Of a DNA stretch of 34,459 bases, positions 21,007-29,614 are shown one piece after another (position 1 is the first letter of the stretch; every line of letters begins with the position of its first letter). The DNA comes from a virus. The stretch covers positions 1 through 34,459 of the IMG/VR virus record IMGVR_UViG_3300047094_003366. One strand, given 5' to 3'. A program made the position numbers and the translations under genes. The notes beneath the pieces are model-generated. The model had not been told where the DNA came from. It saw only the letters and a list, made by a program, of their open reading frames with translations, and did not search any database.

Positions 21007-21566
21007 CTATAAAGTTGAAGGGCGGACCTGAACTGCTGCGCTTGCTTGATGAACTGCCCAAGAACCTTGAGCGCAACGTTATCCGCGGCGGGCTTCGCGC
21101 TGGCGCCAAGGTGATCCAGCAACAGGCGAAGGCCAATGTCCCTGTCCGCACAGGCAAGCTCAAGACGGCGATCGGCATCGGCACGCGGGTTGAGGGCAGT
21201 AAGCTCTCCTCCTACGTTAAACTGCGCGGAACAGGCTCATATGTTGGCCTGTTCATCGAATATGGCGTTGCGCCGCACCTGATTTCGGTTTCCGATGCAG
21301 ACAAGCCAGTACGCGAGACACGCCGCGGCCCCCGTGCGGTGTCGATCGGCACGATCAACAAGATGGTGAAACGTGGCAGCCTGAAGATTGGCGAGAACTT
21401 CGTCGGTGCCGTGGTTATGCACCCGGGCCACGCCGCCAAACCCTTCTTGCGCCCCGCTCTCGACCAGAAGGCCGAGGAAGCCGTGGGCGCCATGGGCGCC
21501 TACATCGCCCACCGCGTGCAGATTGGTGATCTCAAGGCTCCGAAGCTCGAGATCGACGACGAATGA
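21003..21566 (+). CDS. HK97 gp10-like neck/tail protein
   Basis: This 187-residue protein is of the HK97-gp10 family. Its pattern starts with Leu-Leu-Asp-Glu-Leu-Pro-Lys-Asn-Leu-Glu-Arg-Asn-Val-Ile-Arg-Gly-Gly-Leu-Arg-Ala-Gly-Ala-Lys-Val. Val-Pro-Val-Arg-Thr-Gly-Lys-Leu-Lys follows, and a final His-Pro-Gly-His-Ala-Ala-Lys-Pro-Phe-Leu-Arg-Pro-Ala. The family takes part in joining head and tail. An insertion of about 40 residues in the middle (Arg-Glu-Thr-Arg-Arg-Gly-Pro) makes it longer than the shortest relatives. ATGA overlaps join it to both neighbours. Confidence 0.9.
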   Translation: MTIKLKGGPELLRLLDELPKNLERNVIRGGLRAGAKVIQQQAKANVPVRTGKLKTAIGIGTRVEGSKLSSYVKLRGTGSYVGLFIEYGVAPHLISVSDADKPVRETRRGPRAVSIGTINKMVKRGSLKIGENFVGAVVMHPGHAAKPFLRPALDQKAEEAVGAMGAYIAHRVQIGDLKAPKLEIDDE

Positions 21567-21967
21567 ACGGGGTTATTGCGGTCCGTACCCTCCTGGTAAC
21601 CGACACCGGGATGACGGCGCTTGTTCCTGAAGCGCGTATTGCCGCTGGAATGCTGCCCCAGGGCACAGACTTGCCGGCGATATCGCTGATGTCGGTCAGC
21701 AGCGCTGATCGCAACATCCCGGCACCGAGCCACAAACGCCGGGTGACCGAGCGCGTGCAGGTGACCGTGCTTGCGGCGTCTTACCGCCAAGTAAAAGCCA
21801 TTCTCTCGGCTGTCCGCAGGGCTACTGCCGACCAAATGCCCATTATCGACGGGCTCTTTGACGTGACCGTCCACACAGACACCGCCGGGCCAGATTTCCT
21901 CGACGAGGAAACCGGCATCCACATGCAGACGCAGGATTTGCGCGTCTCATTCAACGAGGCGCGTTGA
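21563..21967 (+). CDS. DUF3168 tail completion protein
   Basis: This 134-residue protein fits the DUF3168 tail terminator group in size, place and pattern. It has Val-Arg-Thr-Leu-Leu-Val-Thr-Asp-Thr-Gly at the start, Leu-Pro-Ala-Ile-Ser-Leu-Met-Ser-Val-Ser, a Arg-Val-Thr-Glu-Arg-Val-Gln-Val-Thr-Val-Leu-Ala strand, and Leu-Arg-Val-Ser-Phe-Asn-Glu at the end. It should cap the tail tube at the head end. It starts in an ATGA overlap. Confidence 0.84.
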   Translation: MNGVIAVRTLLVTDTGMTALVPEARIAAGMLPQGTDLPAISLMSVSSADRNIPAPSHKRRVTERVQVTVLAASYRQVKAILSAVRRATADQMPIIDGLFDVTVHTDTAGPDFLDEETGIHMQTQDLRVSFNEAR

Positions 21968-21996
21968 AGCCTCCCCTTCAATAAGGAACCACTCCC

Positions 21997-22458
21997 ATGA
22001 CCGTTCGGACTTCCGCCGGCACCACCTTGAAGGTGTCGGCCTCTACCCCTGCGACCTTTGATGCCACCGGCTACAACGCGCTGACCATGACCACGGTTGG
22101 TGAAGTTTCCGACCTTGGCGAGTTCGGCCGCGAGTTCAATCTCGTGACCTTCAACCCTGTCGGCAGCCGCGGCGTCGTCAAGAAGAAGGGCAGCTTCAAT
22201 CAGGGCACGATGACCATCCAGATGGGCCTCGATACCGATGATACGGGGCAGATCCTTCTAAAATCCGCGTCTAGTTCAGATGCCGATCACAGCTTCCTCG
22301 TCACCACCCAGAACGGCGACAAGTACTATTTCCAGGCGCAGGTCATGAGCTTCAAGGTCAACGTCGGCTCGGTCGACCAGATCACCACCGCCACCGTTAC
22401 GCTGGAACTCACCACCAATTCTGCCGGTGTGGGCATCGTTGAAGTGCTCGCGCCCTGA
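21997..22458 (+). CDS. Major tail tube protein
   Basis: This 153-residue protein has AAGGA before the ATG. It is beta-rich, with Val-Gly-Glu-Val-Ser-Asp-Leu-Gly-Glu-Phe-Gly-Arg-Glu-Phe-Asn, Val-Lys-Lys-Lys-Gly-Ser-Phe-Asn-Gln-Gly-Thr-Met-Thr and Tyr-Tyr-Phe-Gln-Ala-Gln-Val-Met-Ser-Phe-Lys. This is typical of tube proteins of non-contractile tails. It lies directly before the chaperone and tape-measure genes. No sheath protein gene is present, which supports a siphovirus tail. Confidence 0.88.
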   Translation: MTVRTSAGTTLKVSASTPATFDATGYNALTMTTVGEVSDLGEFGREFNLVTFNPVGSRGVVKKKGSFNQGTMTIQMGLDTDDTGQILLKSASSSDADHSFLVTTQNGDKYYFQAQVMSFKVNVGSVDQITTATVTLELTTNSAGVGIVEVLAP

Positions 22459-22485
22459 TCCCTGACACCCTGACGGAGTTATCCC

Positions 22486-22902
22486 ATGTTTGACATCACG
22501 ACCCTCGCTGCAACCGACACGTCCACCGTGGAACTCGTCGGCGGCGACGACGCCCCGCTCTTTGATGACAAGGGCAAGCGGCTCTCTATTACGGTCTACG
22601 GCCCGGGCTCGAAGGTCTACCAACGCGCGCAGGCCCGCCAGCAGAACCAGCTGATGGACAAGATCAAGAAGCGCGGGAAGATGGACCAGTCGGCCGAGGA
22701 AAAGCTCGCCGAACAGGCCGATTTTCTGGCCGCCTGCACGGTCAGCTTCAACGGCTTTGCCTATCCGCCCGCTGAAGGGCTGGAAGGTCAGGAGCTGTTC
22801 CGCAAGGCCTATGCCGATCCCTCGATCGGTTTCATCGCCACCCAGGTTGCCGCTCACATCAATGACTGGGCAAATTTTACGAAGAGCTCGGGGCAGAGCT
22901 GA
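22486..22902 (+). CDS. Tail assembly chaperone, short (G-like) form
   Basis: This 138-residue protein is the zero-frame product and has GGAG before the ATG. It is expected to bind the tape measure protein before the tube forms. It contains Arg-Leu-Ser-Ile-Thr-Val-Tyr-Gly-Pro-Gly-Ser-Lys-Val-Tyr-Gln-Arg-Ala, a charged Lys-Ile-Lys-Lys-Arg-Gly-Lys-Met-Asp-Gln-Ser-Ala-Glu-Glu helix, and Phe-Asn-Gly-Phe-Ala-Tyr-Pro. Only seven sense codons follow the slippery site before the TGA. Those that slip make a 290-residue fusion instead. The position just before the tape measure gene is the one used for lambda G and GT. Confidence 0.88.
   Translation: MFDITTLAATDTSTVELVGGDDAPLFDDKGKRLSITVYGPGSKVYQRAQARQQNQLMDKIKKRGKMDQSAEEKLAEQADFLAACTVSFNGFAYPPAEGLEGQELFRKAYADPSIGFIATQVAAHINDWANFTKSSGQS
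22872..22900 (+). promoter_or_regulatory. Programmed -1 ribosomal frameshift site
   Basis: The heptamer A-AAT-TTT (22872-22878) is in the zero frame of the chaperone gene and fits X-XXY-YYZ exactly. After a six-base spacer comes a stem-loop, AGCTC (22885-22889), loop GGGGCA, GAGCT (22896-22900). The zero-frame stop is at 22900-22902. The -1 frame from the slip stays open to 23357, next to the tape measure start. Slip site, spacer length, stem and long open frame all agree with known tail-chaperone frameshifts. Confidence 0.88.
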
Positions 22903-23357
22903 GCCTCTATGTCCGGCAACTGGCGTGGCTGGGCACAGCGCCAAAGCCGCGCTCACCCAAGCAGGCCAAACCCGACGCTGACACCGAACTGCTGACCCGG
23001 CTGCAGCGGATGGCCATCGACGATCTCACCCCCGACTTTCCGCCGATCCGCACCCCATGGGTGATCGACTGGCTGATGGAAGTGGGCCCAACCGATCCCG
23101 GTGCGATGGGCGCAGTGCCCATCTCATGGGGCTCGATAAGCCAATGGCAGCAATGCATGGGGCTAGACCTGCCGCCCTGGCTGGTCCGCCTGCTGCGACG
23201 CCTGTCTGTGGAGTTCGTCGCCGAAACAGTCCGCGCCCGCGAGCCGGATTGTCCGCCGCCCTGGACCGCCACGTCCGTTCTCAACCGTGATGAAGTTTCC
23301 CGGAAAGTGACCAACGCCTTCCGGGCGCTGATGATGTCGAAGGAGCCTGCAAAATGA
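22878..23357 (+). CDS. Frameshift extension of the tail chaperone (GT-like)
   Basis: This is the -1 frame continuation of the preceding gene, 159 codons after the slip, giving a fusion of about 290 residues. It opens Tyr-Glu-Glu-Leu-Gly-Ala-Glu-Leu-Ser-Leu-Tyr-Val-Arg-Gln-Leu-Ala-Trp-Leu-Gly. It later has Trp-Val-Ile-Asp-Trp-Leu-Met-Glu-Val-Gly and Leu-Pro-Pro-Trp-Leu-Val-Arg-Leu-Leu-Arg-Arg-Leu. The first ATG in this frame (23010) has no ribosome-binding site and would cut the helical start off, so independent translation is unlikely. It ends in an ATGA overlap with the tape measure gene. By analogy with lambda, this part would link the tape measure to the tube protein. Confidence 0.85.
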   Translation, partial: YEELGAELSLYVRQLAWLGTAPKPRSPKQAKPDADTELLTRLQRMAIDDLTPDFPPIRTPWVIDWLMEVGPTDPGAMGAVPISWGSISQWQQCMGLDLPPWLVRLLRRLSVEFVAETVRAREPDCPPPWTATSVLNRDEVSRKVTNAFRALMMSKEPAK

Positions 23358-26300
23358 AGGCCGGCACCCTCGAGATTGAGATGATCACCAATGTTGCCCG
23401 GCTCCAGAAGGAGATGGCTGACATCAAGCGGTCGGTTGCAGGCGCCATGGGGGAAGTGGCGGCTTCGTCAGCTCAGGCGGATAGGGCCATTGAGGCCGTC
23501 GGCTCGCGCGGAATGACCCGCATGGGCGGCTCGGCAAAATTGGCCGGCCATCAGATGCAAAATCTCGTCTACCAGCTCAACGACGTGGTGGTCAGCCTAT
23601 TCTCAGGCCAGAAGCCGATGACCGTGTTCATGCAGCAGGGCAGCCAGATCGGTCAGATCGCCATGCAGGCTGGTGTCGGGATCGGCGGCATGGCCCGGGC
23701 ACTGCTGGGGCTGGCTGCAAGTGCGGCAGCGACTGCGCTCACCAACCCCTATTTGCTGGCGGCAGCCGCTGCCGCAGCCCTCGCGTTCGGCGCGTTCAAG
23801 ATGTTCCAGTCCAGTGTTAAACAGTCGGGCGAGCTCGACAAATATGCCGCTAGCCTTGGGCTCACCGCCAAGGAGATGGAGAAGCTCGGGCCGGTCGGGA
23901 TCACGGTCGGCGACACCATGAAGGGTTTGTGGACCACCGTCTCGGACGGGCTCAACCTTGGGCCTGTCTTCTCCACCCTAAAAGATTGGGCGATCGTAGC
24001 CTTTGAAGCGATCCTTCAGGTCGGCAAATATGCTGTCGCGATCCTATATGCTGGCTGGGTCGGCGGGTTCAACGCGATCCGGATCCTCTGGTCGTCGCTG
24101 CCTGGCGTGATCGGTGAAGCAGCCATAGGCGCTGCCAATCTCGCTATCGCGGGCATCGAATATCTCGCCAATAAGGCGATCGCCGCGCTGAACTGGCTGG
24201 CACACTGGGTCAACCCGGTGCTCGACCGGGTGGGCCTTGCCACCATCGGTCAGATCGAGAGTGTGGCGCTGCCCCGATTGGAAAACAGCTTTGCTGGATC
24301 GACGGCGCGGATGAGCGCTCAGGTCCGGGACGAGTTCACCTCGGCCTTTGGCGATGCCATGGGAATGATGGACGCCTTTTCTGCACAGTGGCGGGAGAAC
24401 AGCCTGAAAGCTGCCCGCGAGCGCCTGGCTGCAAGTGCGGCTGAGATCCGCGGTGATCGCCCGGACCGGGCTGGTGCTGGCCGTCAGTCTCGCGAAGCAA
24501 GCGAGGCCGAGCGTGCTCTCCAGGCTGCCAGAGACTTTGCTGCCAATCTCGCGCTCGAGACCGCCAAGATCGGCAAGACGCCAATTGAGATCAAGCGCAT
24601 GGAAGTCGCCATGGCGGCGCTGAAGGCGCCCACTGACGCGGCACGCATCGCTATTCTCGAAGCTGGTGAGGCCTGGGAACGGACAACCCGCGCGTTCGCC
24701 GCGTCTGAGTTCCTGCGCCAAACGGTCGCCCCGCTTGAACAGCAGGTCGCACTTCTGGGCCAGTCCGCGCGGGCGCAGGCAGTCGCCAATCTTGAGGCGG
24801 AGCGCGAGCAGATTGTGCTCGAACGCGGCGCCCAAGCTTGGGAACGATATCGGGCTGCACGCACCCGCCTGATGGAGGCTGACTTTGCGCAAAGCGACCA
24901 GGAACAGTTTCTCAAGAGCCTCGACGACATGGTCTCGGCCACTGAAGCTGCGGCTCAGGGCATGGCCGATGCTTTCGGTTCAGTTGGCGGGGCGATTGGC
25001 GGCATCACCGTCGAGATCACCCGTTTTGCCTCTGCGCAGGTGGCCGCTGCTAGCCGCGTCGCCGATGCAGAGCGTGAATATGGAAGGTCCGCGTTACAGT
25101 ACGCGGATGCGCGCACGGCGCAGGCTTCGGCTGAGATCAACCATTATGGCAATCTCGCCTCGGCAGCGAAGGGCTTCTTCAAAGAAGGCTCCGAGGGCTT
25201 CAAAGCCATGGCTGCCGCCGAGAAGGTGTTCCGCGCCTTTGAACTCGCCATCGCGATCAAGAACGCAGCAGTGAAAATCGGCCTGATCGGTGCGCAGACC
25301 GCGGCCAAGGTCACCTCCGATACGGCTATGGCGGTCTCCGACACCGCGCGGGCCGGCGTCGAACAGGGCAACTCGATCATTACAACGGGTATCAAGGCGG
25401 TTGAAGCCGTGGTCAACGCCATTCGCTCACTGCCGTTTCCGCTTAACATTGCCGCAGGGGCCGTCACCGCAGGCGTCATCGCCTCGCTCGGCATCGCAAT
25501 TGGCGGAGCTTTTGGCGGCGGCGGTGCCAAGCCCACGCCTGCCAATGACGGCACCAGCACGGCCTTCGGCGATAGCGCGGCAAAATCCGAAAGCATTGCC
25601 AAGGCCATCGATCATCTGCGCGAGGTCGACACGCTGACCATGCGCTATTCTGCTGCCATGCTGGCTTCGCTGAAAAGCATCGAGGCCAACATTGGCGGGC
25701 TTACCAACCTCATCATCCGCACCAATGGCATCGAAGGCTCTGCCGTCGGCATCCAGACCGGCACCAAACTCACCGGACTTTTGGGAACGGCCAATTCGAT
25801 GCTGACTGGCATCTCCAACTTTTCCAGCAGCAAGACGGGCTCGCTGATTGGTGCCGGCATCGGGATGGCGATCGCGGGGCCGATTGGCGCTGCCATTGGC
25901 TTCCTGGGCGCCAAGCTGCTGGGCGGTCTCGGCAAGGTCCTTGGCAGCATCGTAGGCGCTCTGTTTGGCACCAAGACCAGCATCGTTGGCCAGGGCATTT
26001 ATGGCGGCGCGCAGGCGCTCGGTTCGATCATGTCGGGCGGTTTTGACGCTAGCTATTACTCCGACATCAAGAAGACCAAGAAGTTCCTCGGGATCAGTAC
26101 CGGCTCGAGCTACTCCACCCAGTACACCGCGGCAGACGCCGAACTCGAGCGCCAGTTCAGCCTGATCTTCGAAGGCTTCTACGGCGCGATCTCGGCGGCT
26201 GCCGGCCCGCTGGGCCTTTCGCTCGGCGAGGTGCAGTCGCGCCTTTCTGGATTTGTGGTCAACATCGGCAAGATCGATTTGAAGGGCCTGACCGGGACCG

Positions 26301-27550
26301 AGATCCAGGAGAAGCTGACCGCCGTCTTCGGGGCTGCCGCCGACAATCTTGCCCGGACTGCGGTGCCAGGGCTCGAGCAGTTCCAGAAGGTCGGTGAAGG
26401 CTATTTCGAGACGCTGGTGCGGGTTGCCTCCAGCATCGAGGCGGTGACCAGTACGCTCAGCCTTCTGGGCACCTCGGTTGAGGGTCTGAGCCTCAGCGCC
26501 AAGATGAACCTCTTCGACCTGTTCGGCTCGGCCAGCGACATGGCGTCTGCCGCAGGTGAGTATTTTGCTCTCTATTACACCAAGGCCGAACAGGCCTCGG
26601 CGCAGACCGCGCAGATGGCCAGGGTCTTTGACAGCCTAGGGCTTGCGCTGCCGCAAAGCATCGCGGGCTTCCGCGCGCTGGTTGAAGCGCAGGACCTTAC
26701 CACCGTATCTGGACAGGCAGCTTACGCAGCGCTGATCCAGTTGGCGCCGGCGTTCGCCGATCTGGTTGGTGCTGCGCAGGATGCTGCCAGTGCCGCTGCC
26801 ATTCTTGATGAGCGGTTCTCACTCGAGCGGCGGATCCTGGAACTTCAGGGCGATACTGCAGCGCTGCGCGCGCTCGACCTTGCCCAGATCGATATGTCTA
26901 ACAAGGCGCTGCAGGAACAGGTCTGGGCGCTTGAAGATCAGCAAAAGGCAGCCGATGACGCCGCCAATGCCGCGGAACAGCTTCGCAATGCATGGGCCCA
27001 AATCACCGATGGACTGATCGCCGAGATCAAGCGGATCCGGGGCGTGATGAGCGATACGCCGACAAACTATGCCGTGGCCCTTGCTGCGTTTAACAACGCC
27101 TCGATGCTGGCGCGTTCGGGTGACCAGGAAGCAGCCAAGGCGCTGCCGGGCTTGAGCCAGGCTCTGCTTTCGGTCGCAGCCAACACCGCACGGTCGGCAG
27201 AAGATCTGGGCCGGCTTCAGGGCCTGACCGCGGCAAGCCTCGAACAGACATTGGCGATCATCAGCCAGGCGAGCGGAACGGAATCCGGCGCTGCGACATC
27301 TGCCGCCACCACGCCAAGCTGGTGGGAGCAGTTCACTGCCAATCAGATGGGTACGCCAAGCATTCCGGCCAACGACGGCCAGAGCGCGATGATCGATGAA
27401 CTCAAGGCGCTCAGGCAGGAGGTGTCTGACCTGCGCGGCGAACAGCGGATAGCTGCAGCCACGATCGCGTCGGGAACGAGCAAAACAGCCCGCATTCTGG
27501 AGCGGGTCACGCCTGATGGTGATGCCATTTCCACTAGGTCGGCGGCATGA
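23354..27550 (+). CDS. Tape measure protein
   Basis: The tail-length determinant has 1398 residues. The N-terminus has a charged helical part, then Ala-Gly-His-Gln-Met-Gln-Asn-Leu-Val-Tyr-Gln-Leu-Asn-Asp-Val-Val-Val-Ser-Leu (about 65-85), a signature of this tape family. Two hydrophobic segments (about 112-130 and 135-155) follow, then long coiled-coil regions (about 330-530) and Gly/Ala-rich hydrophobic stretches near 690-720 and 830-880. The C-terminal half has another helical domain and ends in a Glu/Lys coiled coil. At the usual rate of about 0.15 nm per residue, the tail would be near 200 nm. It is coupled to both neighbours by ATGA. Confidence 0.93.
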   Translation: MKAGTLEIEMITNVARLQKEMADIKRSVAGAMGEVAASSAQADRAIEAVGSRGMTRMGGSAKLAGHQMQNLVYQLNDVVVSLFSGQKPMTVFMQQGSQIGQIAMQAGVGIGGMARALLGLAASAAATALTNPYLLAAAAAAALAFGAFKMFQSSVKQSGELDKYAASLGLTAKEMEKLGPVGITVGDTMKGLWTTVSDGLNLGPVFSTLKDWAIVAFEAILQVGKYAVAILYAGWVGGFNAIRILWSSLPGVIGEAAIGAANLAIAGIEYLANKAIAALNWLAHWVNPVLDRVGLATIGQIESVALPRLENSFAGSTARMSAQVRDEFTSAFGDAMGMMDAFSAQWRENSLKAARERLAASAAEIRGDRPDRAGAGRQSREASEAERALQAARDFAANLALETAKIGKTPIEIKRMEVAMAALKAPTDAARIAILEAGEAWERTTRAFAASEFLRQTVAPLEQQVALLGQSARAQAVANLEAEREQIVLERGAQAWERYRAARTRLMEADFAQSDQEQFLKSLDDMVSATEAAAQGMADAFGSVGGAIGGITVEITRFASAQVAAASRVADAEREYGRSALQYADARTAQASAEINHYGNLASAAKGFFKEGSEGFKAMAAAEKVFRAFELAIAIKNAAVKIGLIGAQTAAKVTSDTAMAVSDTARAGVEQGNSIITTGIKAVEAVVNAIRSLPFPLNIAAGAVTAGVIASLGIAIGGAFGGGGAKPTPANDGTSTAFGDSAAKSESIAKAIDHLREVDTLTMRYSAAMLASLKSIEANIGGLTNLIIRTNGIEGSAVGIQTGTKLTGLLGTANSMLTGISNFSSSKTGSLIGAGIGMAIAGPIGAAIGFLGAKLLGGLGKVLGSIVGALFGTKTSIVGQGIYGGAQALGSIMSGGFDASYYSDIKKTKKFLGISTGSSYSTQYTAADAELERQFSLIFEGFYGAISAAAGPLGLSLGEVQSRLSGFVVNIGKIDLKGLTGTEIQEKLTAVFGAAADNLARTAVPGLEQFQKVGEGYFETLVRVASSIEAVTSTLSLLGTSVEGLSLSAKMNLFDLFGSASDMASAAGEYFALYYTKAEQASAQTAQMARVFDSLGLALPQSIAGFRALVEAQDLTTVSGQAAYAALIQLAPAFADLVGAAQDAASAAAILDERFSLERRILELQGDTAALRALDLAQIDMSNKALQEQVWALEDQQKAADDAANAAEQLRNAWAQITDGLIAEIKRIRGVMSDTPTNYAVALAAFNNASMLARSGDQEAAKALPGLSQALLSVAANTARSAEDLGRLQGLTAASLEQTLAIISQASGTESGAATSAATTPSWWEQFTANQMGTPSIPANDGQSAMIDELKALRQEVSDLRGEQRIAAATIASGTSKTARILERVTPDGDAISTRSAA

Positions 27551-28440
27551 AGCTGATCCGCCCGACCGCGCTGACGGACGCTATGCTGTCAAGTAGCACA
27601 GCGCCTGAGAATGACTATGCTGCTTGGGGCTCTGGCACAGCCTATGCAGTAGGTGCCCGGGTCATCCTGACTGCGACCCACCGGCGGTACGAGGCCTTGG
27701 CTACATCAACCGGGGTCAACCCAGCCAGCGATCCGACCAAGTGGCTCGACATTGGCCCGACCAACCGCTGGGCGATGTTTGATCAGCGCGTTGGCACAGC
27801 AACAACCCGGGCAGGGTCGTTGCACGTGGTTCTGGCGCCCGGGGCTACAGATGGCGTTGCTCTGATCGACACCAATGCGGAAAGCGCTACGGTGACGCTG
27901 ACAGTTTCTGGGGCACCGCTCTATACAAAGACCCAGAGCTTCAATGCTGGCGGCAATGCTATCGACACCTGGTTTGCCTGGTTCTTCGAACCACTGGGCC
28001 AGAAAACCAATATGTTGTTTCTCGACGTGCCTGTTTACGAAACCGGCGTCCTGACCGTTAATATGACCCGTGATAATCCGGCAGATCAGGTTTCCTGTGG
28101 GACGCTGCTGGTGGGCCGCCAATTTGACATTGGTGAAACCGAGCACGGGGTGGACATCGGCATCATCGATTATTCGCGCAAGGAGACCGACCAGTTTGGT
28201 GCAACCTCGGTGGTCGAGCGTGCCTTTGCCAAGCGCATGACCGCGCGTGTGGTTATGCAAACCTCGGCAATTGATGATGTTCACCGCACACTTGCCGCAA
28301 TTCGTGCAACGCCCGTTCTTTGGATTGGCTCGGAGGGCTTTGAGAGCCTTACCGTATTTGGTTTTTACAAAGAGTTTTCGATCGATCTTGCATACCCGAC
28401 CGTCAGCTACTGCAGCTTGACCATTGAAGGCCTGACCTGA
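27547..28440 (+). CDS. Distal tail protein with carbohydrate-binding-like start
   Basis: This 297-residue protein comes directly after the tape measure gene. Residues 20-75 (Tyr-Ala-Ala-Trp-Gly-Ser-Gly-Thr-Ala-Tyr-Ala-Val-Gly-Ala-Arg-Val, then His-Arg-Arg-Tyr-Glu-Ala-Leu, Pro-Thr-Lys-Trp-Leu-Asp-Ile-Gly) have the spacing of a CBM5/12-like module. Asn-Arg-Trp-Ala-Met-Phe-Asp follows, as in many phage tail-tip proteins. The C-terminal half is beta-rich with Phe-Gly-Ala-Thr-Ser-Val-Val-Glu-Arg-Ala-Phe-Ala-Lys-Arg-Met. It probably forms part of the tip to which the fibres attach. The usual set of several tip proteins is not seen, so this one may do more than one job. Confidence 0.75.
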   Translation: MKLIRPTALTDAMLSSSTAPENDYAAWGSGTAYAVGARVILTATHRRYEALATSTGVNPASDPTKWLDIGPTNRWAMFDQRVGTATTRAGSLHVVLAPGATDGVALIDTNAESATVTLTVSGAPLYTKTQSFNAGGNAIDTWFAWFFEPLGQKTNMLFLDVPVYETGVLTVNMTRDNPADQVSCGTLLVGRQFDIGETEHGVDIGIIDYSRKETDQFGATSVVERAFAKRMTARVVMQTSAIDDVHRTLAAIRATPVLWIGSEGFESLTVFGFYKEFSIDLAYPTVSYCSLTIEGLT

Positions 28441-28475
28441 TCCTTTTTGCCTGATTTAACCTTGAAGGGTATCCC

Positions 28476-29612
28476 ATGCCTATAACCGATCTGCCAACGC
28501 CGCCCACAAGGGCGGACGCGGCAAACTTTAACGCGCGCGCTGATGCATTCCTTGGAGCGCTGCCGACTTTTGCAGCCCAAGCCAACGCGCTTGCGGTTGA
28601 GGCTAACGGCTATGCAAGCAACGCATCTGCAAGTGCAGCTACTGCAGTCAATGCGCCTGGTACCAGTGCAACCAGCACGACCTCGTTAGGGATTGGCGCT
28701 GGCTCCAAGTCCTTGACGATCCAAACAGCCAAAGCCTTCGTGGTGGGGCAGTGGGTCACCGTCACCAACACGGCGGCGCCGGCCAACTGGATGCATGGCC
28801 AGATCACCGCCTACAACAGCGGCACTGGAACGCTTGTTGTCAGCGTCTCTGCGACTGGCGGAAGCGGTACCTATGGCGCTTGGACGATTGGGCTCAGCGC
28901 GCCTGCGCAGTCGAGCGCTGCGTTGCTCTCGACGTCGAGCTATGCCGACCCTGTATGGCTGACTTCGCTTGCAGCTTCCAAGGTCACTGGGACCGTGCAG
29001 ATCTCTAATGGTGGAACAGGCGCTGCGACCGGAGCCGATGCTCGCAATAACCTCGATGTGCCATCCAGAAGCGGTGTGGGAGCGGCAGGCACCTGGGGCA
29101 TATCGATTAGCGGATCTGCCGCCAGTGCCAATACGGCAACTACGGCCACACTCGCAGGTACCGCCAATGCGCTTAACATAAGCGGCAGTTATCAGGTCGG
29201 CTCGATTGGGATTGGAACTGCAGCTTCCGGCATGGCCGGTGAGATCCGCGCAACTGGCGACATCACTGCCTATTTTGCGTCCGATGCGCTTCTCAAGGAG
29301 AATGTCCAACCAATCACAGGTGCGCTCAGCGCAGTACTCGGCATTGGAGGCAAGACGTTTGACTGGCGTGATAGCCACATTGCGGCGCGGGGCGGCGAGG
29401 ATGGGTTGTTCGTGCGGAAGGCTGATTTTGGCGTTATCGCTCAGGATGTCGAGGAGGTTTTTCCATTGGCAGTCCGCATTCGTTCAAACGGCCAGATGGC
29501 GGTGGATTACGCCAAGCTGACCGCACTTGCGTTTCAGGCAATTGTGGAACTCAAGGCCGAGGTCGATGCGCTTCAAGAGCAAATTATTGCCCCAACCGAG
29601 AAAGGAGGCTGA
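28476..29612 (+). CDS. Tail fibre with S74 self-cleaving chaperone
   Basis: The predicted fibre has 378 residues. Residues 1-60 are an Ala-rich helical start, likely the attachment end. The middle (60-260) is rich in Gly, Ser, Thr and Ala in short beta repeats (Gly-Thr-Ala-Asn-Ala-Leu-Asn-Ile-Ser-Gly). The C-terminal 110 residues are an S74 intramolecular chaperone with Ser269-Asp-Ala-Leu-Leu-Lys274, the catalytic Ser-Lys pair, then Phe-Gly-Val-Ile-Ala-Gln-Asp-Val-Glu-Glu-Val-Phe-Pro. By family knowledge it helps the trimer fold and then cuts itself off before Ser269. A coiled coil ends the protein. It is a likely receptor-binding protein. Confidence 0.9.
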   Translation: MPITDLPTPPTRADAANFNARADAFLGALPTFAAQANALAVEANGYASNASASAATAVNAPGTSATSTTSLGIGAGSKSLTIQTAKAFVVGQWVTVTNTAAPANWMHGQITAYNSGTGTLVVSVSATGGSGTYGAWTIGLSAPAQSSAALLSTSSYADPVWLTSLAASKVTGTVQISNGGTGAATGADARNNLDVPSRSGVGAAGTWGISISGSAASANTATTATLAGTANALNISGSYQVGSIGIGTAASGMAGEIRATGDITAYFASDALLKENVQPITGALSAVLGIGGKTFDWRDSHIAARGGEDGLFVRKADFGVIAQDVEEVFPLAVRIRSNGQMAVDYAKLTALAFQAIVELKAEVDALQEQIIAPTEKGG

Positions 29613-29614
29613 CC

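Noticed and set aside
22276-22956. A 226-codon minus-strand frame over tail tube and chaperone genes
   Set aside because: It spans two real genes and the frameshift site, and its sequence is a low-complexity Gly/Val/Asp pattern expected of a shadow frame.
23010-23357. An independent 115-residue gene before the tape measure
   Set aside because: No ribosome-binding site before its ATG, and the same frame continues upstream to the slippery site, so it is explained as the frameshift extension.
24044-24892. A 282-codon open frame on the minus strand inside the tape measure gene
   Set aside because: It lies wholly under a strong, family-assigned gene; it has no domain pattern, and GC-rich coding DNA often opens the opposite frame.
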